A stretch of 36,838 bases of DNA. It comes from Streptomyces lushanensis. Its GTDB lineage: Bacteria; Actinomycetota; Actinomycetes; Streptomycetales; Streptomycetaceae. Positions 31,755 to 36,838 of the stretch are shown here, in pieces. The DNA lies in assembly GCF_001700515.1 (NCBI RefSeq), contig NZ_MAUD01000202.1, positions 1-36,838 of the forward strand. Reading direction: 5' to 3'. The position numbers were made by a program, and so were the translations under genes. Below the pieces are notes generated by a model, which was not told the DNA's origin, searched no databases, and was given only the letters and a program-made list of their open reading frames with translations. Positions within the stretch are counted from its first letter, which is position 1, and each line of letters begins with the position of its first letter.

Positions 31755-32591
31755 ATGCTCGGCCTCGTGGAAAACCACTCCTTGCCGCGCACAGCAGCCT
31801 TCTTTGACCTGGACAAGACGGTCATTGCGAAGTCATCGACGCTGACCTTCAGCAAGTCCTTCTACCAAGGCGGCCTGATCAACCGCCGCGCCGTACTGCG
31901 CACCGCATACGCGCAGTTCGTCTTCCTCGCGGGAGGCGCCGATCACGACCAGATGGAACGGATGCGGGAGTACCTCTCCGCTCTCTGCAAAGGCTGGAAC
32001 GTCCAGCAGGTCAAAGAGATCGTCGCCGAGACACTCCACGACCTGATCGACCCGATCATCTACGACGAGGCCGCCTCCCTCATCGAGGACCATCACACCG
32101 CGGGCCGCGATGTGGTGATCGTCTCCACCTCCGGCGCGGAGGTCGTCGAGCCCATCGGCGAGCTGCTCGGAGCCGACCGGGTGGTGGCCACCCGGATGGT
32201 CGTCGGCGACGACGGCTGTTTCACGGGCGAAGTGGAGTACTACGCGTACGGGCCCACCAAGGCCGAGGCGATCAAGGCACTCGCCGAGTCCGAGGGATAC
32301 GACCTGTCCCGCTGTTACGCGTACAGCGACTCCATCACCGACGTCCCCATGCTCCAGTCGGTCGGCCATCCGTACGCCGTCAACCCGGACCGCGCGCTGC
32401 GGCGCGAGGCACTGGCCCGGGATTGGCCGATTCTCGTCTTCAGCCGGCCCGTCCGGCTCAAGCAGCGACTGCCCGCCTTCTCCATGCCGCCCCGCCCGGC
32501 CCTGGTCGCGGCGGCGGCCGTGGGAGCGGCGGCAGCGACGGCCGGGCTGGTCTGGTACGCCAGCCGCCGCCGCCAGTCCACGCTCACATGA
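31755..32591 (+). CDS. HAD-IB phosphatase with C-terminal membrane anchor
   Basis: 278 residues from the ATG at 31755; a GTG at 31767 is also possible. It is a haloacid-dehalogenase-fold hydrolase of the SerB/CicA-like IB subfamily: motif I FFDLDKT with Asp18 and Asp20, motif II VIVSTSGAEVVEP, Lys169 in GPTKAEA, and motif III SDSITDVPML with Asp192 and Asp196. Insert residues about 35-100 form the helical cap (YQGGLINRRAVLRTAYAQF). A hydrophobic C-terminal segment (ALVAAAAVGAAAATAGLVWYA) followed by RRRQ suggests tail anchoring with the enzyme in the cytoplasm. Close Streptomyces relatives are annotated as morphological differentiation-associated proteins, from memory. It likely removes phosphate from a small or lipid-linked substrate; which one is unknown. 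Confidence 0.9.
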   Translation: MLGLVENHSLPRTAAFFDLDKTVIAKSSTLTFSKSFYQGGLINRRAVLRTAYAQFVFLAGGADHDQMERMREYLSALCKGWNVQQVKEIVAETLHDLIDPIIYDEAASLIEDHHTAGRDVVIVSTSGAEVVEPIGELLGADRVVATRMVVGDDGCFTGEVEYYAYGPTKAEAIKALAESEGYDLSRCYAYSDSITDVPMLQSVGHPYAVNPDRALRREALARDWPILVFSRPVRLKQRLPAFSMPPRPALVAAAAVGAAAATAGLVWYASRRRQSTLT

Positions 32592-32612
32592 CCGGGCGCC
32601 CACGGCGCCCGG
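32592..32612 (+). terminator. Terminator of HAD phosphatase gene
   Basis: CCGGGCGCC-CAC-GGCGCCCGG, a perfect 9-bp stem with a 3-base loop, begins directly after the stop codon. Confidence 0.8.
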
Positions 32613-32938
32613 GCGGAAATCAACCCCGATCGACCACCCACCGAAAAGCACAGAAGGCGTGACCGTTTCGCCCTTGTTTGAACCTAAAAGTAAAGAAGCG
32701 CGGCCAGGGGTTTCGCATCCTTGTGGGCAGGAGTACAAAGGATTCAACGGCCCGCGAGACCAAGGACATCCGAGAGGATCACCAGTTAACGCATAAGGCC
32801 CCACGGACCGAAGCATGGAAACCGAGCACCCACGCGACGTCGACCCGTCGATTACGGGCCAGCCGCACCAGGTGACGGGCAAAGCACCCGACCTGATGGG
32901 CAACACAAAGAGGACGCTTGGTAACCCGGTGGACATGC
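32613..32938. ncRNA. Candidate 6S RNA region (structured gene-free interval)
   Basis: This interval between the HAD phosphatase and the Fic-like gene contains no convincing coding frame and is bounded by a terminator on each side. In S. coelicolor the 6S RNA homologue (scr3559, about 190 nt) is reported between the corresponding genes, as I recall. On the plus strand I see ATCCTTGT/ACAAAGGAT pairing (about 32717-32744) enclosed by GCGCGGCC/GGCCCGCG. A second hairpin, CAGGT..CGGG/CCCG.ACCTG, is at 32869-32895. I could not trace a full 6S fold or fix strand and ends, so the limits are those of the interval. Confidence 0.4.
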
Positions 32939-32940
32939 CA

Positions 32941-32967
32941 GCGGCGGCGCCAGGACGGTGCCGCCGC
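32941..32967. terminator. Strong hairpin past the Fic-like gene
   Basis: GCGGCGGC(GCC) pairs with (GGT)GCCGCCGC, an 11-bp stem with one G-T pair and an AGGAC loop. It lies 18 bases past the minus-strand stop at 32985 and also bounds the structured interval to its left. Confidence 0.7.
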
Positions 32968-32984
32968 AACCTTGCCGGGACCGG

Positions 32985-33863
32985 TCAGGCCGCGCCTCGC
33001 TGGAGCGCCTCGCAGACGGCCGTCGATTCCCGGACACCCAGCTCGACCGCGCGTCCGCAGTGGTTGATCCATGCCGCCATACCGTCCGGGGTGCCCGAGA
33101 GATAGCCGTCGAAGGCAGCCGCGTACGCCGCGCGCCCCAGCTCCGCGTGGCCGACCTCCGCCGGACAGACCGACTTGGGATCCAGACCGCTGCCGATGAG
33201 CACCACCCGCTCGGCGGCCCGCGCCACCAGGCCGTTGTACGAGCCGAAGGGCCGTAGCGCGAGCAGCTCGCCGTGCACCACGGCGGCCGTCACCAGCGCC
33301 GGCGCGGTGCTGACCCCGACGATCAGCGCCGACAGTCCGTCCAGCCGTCCCGCCATCTCGTCCACACCGGGCAGCGGGGTCTCCGCCGGCGGGCCTGTCA
33401 TGCCGCCACCGGGCATCTCCACCACCGGTTCACCGGCCAGCCGGGGCCGGCCCACCGTCCCGTCCGGGACGCCGGAGCCGCCCGCGGCGACCAGATGCAG
33501 CCGGGCCAGTACACGCAGCGGTGACTGCACCCAGATGGAGAGGAGTTGGCCCGCCTCGGCGTTCAGCCGCAGGGCCGCACCGACCGTACGGGCCTCGGCC
33601 CCCGAGCTGAAGTCGGAGCGGCGGCGCACCTCTTCGAGCGCCCAGTCGGCGCCGGACAGCGCCGCGGAACCGCGTGCCGCACGCAGGGCCGCTTCCGAGG
33701 TGACCTCGTCACTGCGGCGGCGCATGACGCGGTGGCTGTAGACACGGTCCACCGCGCGGCGCACCGAATCCACCGCCTCAGGGACTCCCGGCAGGGCGGC
33801 CAGCGCGGCAAGGGGATCCTCCGGCCGCGGCGCGAAAAAGCCGTCAGAGGCTGTCGTACTCAT
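32985..33863 (-). CDS. Fic-like protein with degenerate active-site motif
   Basis: 292 residues from the ATG at 33863 (MSTTASDGFFAPRPEDP). No Shine-Dalgarno is present, and TAGCCT about nine bases upstream fits a leaderless start. The helical layout and the segment LLALRPFGSYNGLVARA (about 200-216) match the Fic fold, whose catalytic motif is HPFxxGNGR. Here the His is Arg (RPF), the first Gly is Tyr-flanked (SYNG) and the final Arg is Leu, so AMP transfer by the normal mechanism is unlikely. ALSGAD in the N-terminal third resembles the inhibitory-helix region of Fic proteins. Relatives in Streptomyces are often annotated only as oxidoreductases, without visible support. It diverges from the CooC-like ATPase across 94 bp. 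Confidence 0.72.
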   Translation of the reverse strand: MSTTASDGFFAPRPEDPLAALAALPGVPEAVDSVRRAVDRVYSHRVMRRRSDEVTSEAALRAARGSAALSGADWALEEVRRRSDFSSGAEARTVGAALRLNAEAGQLLSIWVQSPLRVLARLHLVAAGGSGVPDGTVGRPRLAGEPVVEMPGGGMTGPPAETPLPGVDEMAGRLDGLSALIVGVSTAPALVTAAVVHGELLALRPFGSYNGLVARAAERVVLIGSGLDPKSVCPAEVGHAELGRAAYAAAFDGYLSGTPDGMAAWINHCGRAVELGVRESTAVCEALQRGAA

Positions 33864-33957
33864 AAGTAGGGAGGCTACGCCCATGGTGTGAGCCCCACCT
33901 TGGAGTGGTCTTCCCCGCACGAAACCATCACCTTCAGCAAGAGAACCACTACCCTAC

Positions 33958-34950
33958 GTGAACATGAAGATCGCTTTCGTGGGCAAGGGCGGCAGCGGCA
34001 AGACCACGCTGTCCTCGCTCTTCATCCGCCATCTGACCGCCAACGAGGCACCCGTCATCGCGGTGGACGCCGACATCAACCAGCATCTGGGGGTCGCACT
34101 CGGCCTCGACGAGGCGGAGGCCGCAGCCCTGCCCGCCATGGGGGCACACCTTCCGCTGATCAAGGACTATCTGCGCGGCAGCAATCCACGCATCGCCTCC
34201 GCCGACGCGATGATCAAGACCACCCCGCCCGGCGAGGGATCACGGCTCCTCCGGGTCTGCGAGGACAATCCGGTCTACGAGGCCTGCGCCCGGCGTCTCG
34301 CGCTTGACGGCGGCGAGATCCGGCTGATGGCCACCGGCCCGTTCGCCGAGTCCGATCTCGGCGTGGCCTGCTACCACTCCAAGGTCGGCGCGGTGGAGCT
34401 GTGCCTCAACCATCTCATCGACGGACCCGAGGAATATGTGGTCGTCGACATGACGGCCGGCTCGGACTCCTTCGCCTCCGGGATGTTCACCCGGTTCGAC
34501 CTGACGTTCCTGGTGGCCGAGCCGACACGCAAGGGTGTGTCCGTCTACCGCCAGTACAAGGAGTACGCACGGGACTTCGGCGTCTCGCTGGCGGTCGTCG
34601 GCAACAAGATCCAGAACGAGGACGATCTGGACTTCCTCCGTACGGAGGTGGGCGACGACCTGCTCATCACGGTGGGCCACTCGGACTGGGTCCGGGCGAT
34701 GGAGAAGGGCCGACCGCACCCGTTCGATCTGCTGGAGGCGGACAACCGCTGTGCGCTCCAGACACTCCAGGACGCGGCGGAGGATTCGTACGAGCGCCGC
34801 GACTGGGAGCGGTACACACAGCAGATGGTCCACTTCCATCTTAAGAACGCGAAGAGCTGGGGCAACGCGAAGACGGGCGTCGACCTGGCCGCTCAGGTCG
34901 ACCCCGCCTTCGTCCTCGGCGAGACCCCGGCCGTACGTCAGCCGTCATAG
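33958..34950 (+). CDS. CooC/MinD-type ATPase
   Basis: 330 residues from the GTG at 33958; an ATG at 33964 (MKIAFVGKGG) is as likely, and neither has a good Shine-Dalgarno, so it may be leaderless (TACCCT at 33950). The deviant Walker A GKGGSGKTT (residues 9-17) with its signature Lys, VDADINQHLG (switch I), and VVVDMTAGSD (Walker B) place it among SIMIBI ATPases near CooC, which helps insert nickel into CO dehydrogenase. No CO dehydrogenase or hydrogenase gene is visible here, so a maturation role is not supported by context. Cysteines in VCEDNPVYEACARR and DLGVACYHSK could bind metal or form disulfides. It diverges from the Fic-like gene and converges with the deacetylase. Confidence 0.87.
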   Translation: MNMKIAFVGKGGSGKTTLSSLFIRHLTANEAPVIAVDADINQHLGVALGLDEAEAAALPAMGAHLPLIKDYLRGSNPRIASADAMIKTTPPGEGSRLLRVCEDNPVYEACARRLALDGGEIRLMATGPFAESDLGVACYHSKVGAVELCLNHLIDGPEEYVVVDMTAGSDSFASGMFTRFDLTFLVAEPTRKGVSVYRQYKEYARDFGVSLAVVGNKIQNEDDLDFLRTEVGDDLLITVGHSDWVRAMEKGRPHPFDLLEADNRCALQTLQDAAEDSYERRDWERYTQQMVHFHLKNAKSWGNAKTGVDLAAQVDPAFVLGETPAVRQPS

Positions 34951-35013
34951 GGCGCGACACCCGTCGCCGGGGGCGCCACCACACCCGTCGTCCCGCCATG
35001 AGGACCTCCGGCC

Positions 35014-35048
35014 CCCGGCCCCGGCACCAGCGGCCGGCCGGGGCCGGG
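35014..35048. terminator. Bidirectional terminator, convergent genes
   Basis: CCCGGCCCCGGC and GCCGGGGCCGGG form a perfect 12-bp stem with an 11-base loop between the convergent ATPase and deacetylase genes. Confidence 0.8.
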
Positions 35049-35070
35049 ACCCGAAGGGTCGCCCACCCGG

Positions 35071-36378
35071 TCAGTGCTTGCCGGGATGGGCGGACGGCTG
35101 GGCGGACGGCTGGGACGAGGGCTGGGACGACGGGCTCGCGGAGCCCTTCGGGCCCGCCGCCAGCGTCGGCAGGAACTTCTCCCAGCCGCCCTTGGGCGCC
35201 TGGCCGACACGGAGTCCGCGCAGCTTCGCCAGGTGTGCCGGGTCCTGCACGTCCAGCCAGTCGGCGAGCTGGCGGAAGGACACACACCGTACGTCCTTCT
35301 GCACACAGACTTTCTTGATCGTCTCCTCGACGGCACGCATGTATGTGCCGCCGTTCCAGGACTCGAAGTGGTTGCCGATGATCAGCGGGGCGCGGTTGCC
35401 CTTGTAGGCGCGGTCGAAGGCCTGGAGCAGGCCGTCCCGCATCTGGTTGCCCCAGAAGGTGTGCTGCGACGGATCGCCGTGGACCGTTCCCGACTGGTTG
35501 TACATGAAGTTGTAGTCCATCGAGAGAGTCTCGAAGTCACGCCCCGGGACGGGGACGAGCTGGAGGGGGACGTCCCACATACCCTCGGTCTTCTTGGGCC
35601 AGACCTGGTTACTGATCCCGCTGGAGTCGTAGCGGAAGCCCATCGTCCGGGCCGCCTTCATCATGTTCTTCTGGCCTTCCAGGCAGGGCGTTCGGCCGCC
35701 GACCATCTCCTTGTCGTAGTCGAACGGCAAGGGCGCCTCGCTCTTCAGCCCCGCGTTGGTCTTCCAGTTCTTCACAAAGGACTTGGCCTGGTTGATCTCG
35801 CTCTTCCACTCGTCGACGGACCAGGTGCCGACGCCGCCGTCGTCGCCGCAGAAGTGGCCGTTGAAGTGGGTGCCGATCTCATTGCCGTCCTGCCAGGCGG
35901 CGCGCAGCTCCCGCAGGGTGGCCTTGATCCCCTTGACATCGTTGAAGCCGATGTCCGAGCTGCCCGGCGAGTGCTGGGGCGGCCGGTACTTCTCCGCCTT
36001 CTCCTCGGGCAGCAGATAAACGCCGCTCAGGAAGTACGTCATGGTCATTTTGTGCTTCTTGCTCAGCTCGCGGAAGTGGGAGAAGAGCTTCTGGCTGTCC
36101 TCTCCGGCGCCGTCCCACGAGAACACCACGAACTGCGGGGGCTTCTCCCCCGGCTTGAGCCGCTCGGGCTTGGCGAGATTCGGCTGGGCGCCGGTGAACG
36201 CGGTCGAACCGTCACCGATGAGCTTGACAACGGCCTTCGGGGCGGCGGCAGGACCCTTCTTGGCTCCGGGGGCACCCGTGCGGGCCTCGTCCCCGCCCGA
36301 TCCGGAGCATCCGGCAGCGCCGACGACAAGCGCCGTGACGGCGGCGCCGAAGGCGGTTCTCCTTGTGGCGGCCAGCAT
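35071..36378 (-). CDS. Polysaccharide deacetylase lipoprotein
   Basis: 435 residues from the ATG at 36378 (MLAATRRTAFG), with GAGGG about eight bases upstream. The signal peptide ends GAAGC, giving lipidated Cys24, then a Gly/Ala/Lys-rich linker (25-50). The NodB-type carbohydrate esterase 4 domain has the metal-binding Asp89 in FSWDG and His171 and His175 in IGTHFNGHF; the second Asp of the usual TFDDG motif is replaced by Gly. Further motifs are FDYDKEMVGGRTPCLEGQ and PLIIGNHFESWNGG. Members remove acetyl groups from chitin, peptidoglycan or xylan; the altered motif leaves activity uncertain. The C-terminus has a Ser/Gln/Pro repeat tail (SSQPSSQPSAQPSAHP). It is probably anchored outside the membrane. 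Confidence 0.88.
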   Translation of the reverse strand: MLAATRRTAFGAAVTALVVGAAGCSGSGGDEARTGAPGAKKGPAAAPKAVVKLIGDGSTAFTGAQPNLAKPERLKPGEKPPQFVVFSWDGAGEDSQKLFSHFRELSKKHKMTMTYFLSGVYLLPEEKAEKYRPPQHSPGSSDIGFNDVKGIKATLRELRAAWQDGNEIGTHFNGHFCGDDGGVGTWSVDEWKSEINQAKSFVKNWKTNAGLKSEAPLPFDYDKEMVGGRTPCLEGQKNMMKAARTMGFRYDSSGISNQVWPKKTEGMWDVPLQLVPVPGRDFETLSMDYNFMYNQSGTVHGDPSQHTFWGNQMRDGLLQAFDRAYKGNRAPLIIGNHFESWNGGTYMRAVEETIKKVCVQKDVRCVSFRQLADWLDVQDPAHLAKLRGLRVGQAPKGGWEKFLPTLAAGPKGSASPSSQPSSQPSAQPSAHPGKH

Positions 36379-36683
36379 CCGCCCACCCTCTTCCTTCAGG
36401 TTCCAGTACCGAAGTGCCGAGCGGCGACTGCCGGCACGGCGCCGAGCGCGGACACCGTCGCATCCAGGCTGAAGAAATGAAGAAACGACAAGCCGTAAAA
36501 GATCACTAATCACCGGGACAGGTGAATGATTGCTCCTTTTGCCCGGAAAGTCCTGCCACAATCTTTACTCTCCATTACGATTCATTTACCGAGAGTTGAG
36601 CTGAGCATTCCGCTGCCACACGCCGTGTCTCTCGGCCGCGCCCCACGGCCGCGTCCGCGCCGCCCCGGAGGAGACGGAAAAAC
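36379..36683. other. AT-rich upstream region of deacetylase, no gene
   Basis: Positions about 36470-36600 are clearly AT-richer than the genome around them and probably hold the promoters of the deacetylase gene and of a divergent gene starting at 36684. I could not settle on -10/-35 pairs. No coding region is supported. Confidence 0.5.
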
Positions 36684-36838
36684 ATGTCCACCTGTGCCAT
36701 CCCTCGTACCGATCAGCGCCCCCAGACGAGGCGCGCCCAGCCCACGGTCCGCTTCCCTCGCATCGCGCGCTTCCGGAGGCCGCACGACCCGCCTCCGGAA
36801 GCGCGCGATGCGAGGGAAGCGGACCGTGGGCTGGGCGC
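36684..36838 (+). CDS. Possible partial gene at right edge
   Basis: An ATG with GGAGGAG twelve bases upstream opens a frame that runs off the window (51 codons; begins MSTCAIPRTDQRPQTRR). The divergent position relative to the deacetylase suits a real start. The frame from 36791 on is the reverse complement of 36733-36780, so the last 16 residues are probably artefactual. I recognise no family in the 35 residues before that. Confidence 0.3.
   Translation, partial: MSTCAIPRTDQRPQTRRAQPTVRFPRIARFRRPHDPPPEARDAREADRGLG
36733..36838. repeat. Perfect 48-bp inverted repeat at window edge
   Basis: 36733-36780 and 36791-36838 are exact reverse complements, separated by ten bases (CGCACGACCC). The second arm stops precisely at the last base of the window. 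The simplest explanation is a fold-back chimera at a contig end. Confidence 0.95.

Noticed and set aside
31504..31845. 113-codon frame upstream of and overlapping the HAD gene
   Set aside because: Arg/Pro-rich, crosses a strong hairpin and overlaps the HAD start. Only its internal GTG at 31552 with a strong Shine-Dalgarno is kept, as a finding.
36733..36838. Streptomyces telomere or closed hairpin end
   Set aside because: A single perfect hairpin does not match terminal-protein telomeres with multiple palindromes, and the window is otherwise chromosomal core.

Overview
The window is high-GC actinobacterial chromosome, almost certainly Streptomyces. It carries bldG with its anti-sigma partner, a thymidylate kinase fused to an MFS-like membrane domain, a TopA with a Lys/Ala-rich tail instead of zinc fingers, a proton-pumping pyrophosphatase and an actinobacterial Tad pilus locus. 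As I recall it, the gene order matches the conserved core region around SCO3540-SCO3561 of S. coelicolor; no search was run.

Layout. (1) Positions 1 to about 6.1 kb are the right end of an integrated actinomycete integrative and conjugative element (AICE). From the chromosome inward it has a tyrosine integrase (int), an XRE-type regulator overlapping int, a divergent excisionase (xis), a DUF3631 P-loop ATPase likely used in replication, a 0.4-kb spacer packed with CCGTCTTGG-type repeats, and a DUF2637/Spd membrane protein with a DNA-binding-like tail. The element abuts the 3' end of tRNA-Thr(CGU), the presumed attachment site. Its transfer genes and far end lie left of the window. (2) 6.2-16.1 kb holds a secreted tripeptidyl-aminopeptidase-type lipoprotein, holB (delta prime), tmk and topA, all on the minus strand. 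(3) 16.4-22.4 kb holds a small membrane protein, a 15-bp minisatellite, an N6/N5-type methyltransferase, a MITE-like element, a lipoprotein and hppA. (4) 22.6-23.6 kb is the bldG-apgA switch, divergent from a MrfA/Hrq1-type helicase (23.7-26.2 kb). (5) 26.3-31.2 kb is a minus-strand Tad/Flp cluster (ssd-cpaF-tadB-tadC, then a DUF4244 pilin and two TadE-like proteins), largely coupled by 4-bp overlaps. (6) 31.8-35 kb holds a HAD phosphatase with a C-terminal membrane anchor, a structured gene-free interval where S. coelicolor has its 6S RNA, a Fic-like protein lacking the catalytic histidine, and a divergent CooC/MinD-type ATPase. (7) 35.1-36.4 kb is a lipoprotein polysaccharide deacetylase.

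The last 106 bases form a perfect 48-bp inverted repeat with a 10-base loop ending exactly at the window edge. A fold-back sequencing or assembly artefact is the simplest reading. The most unusual biological signals are the repeat array inside the AICE, the MITE-like element that supplies the stop codon of its neighbour, the helically phased repeats that run into the apgA stop codon, and the degenerate Fic protein facing a CooC-like ATPase.
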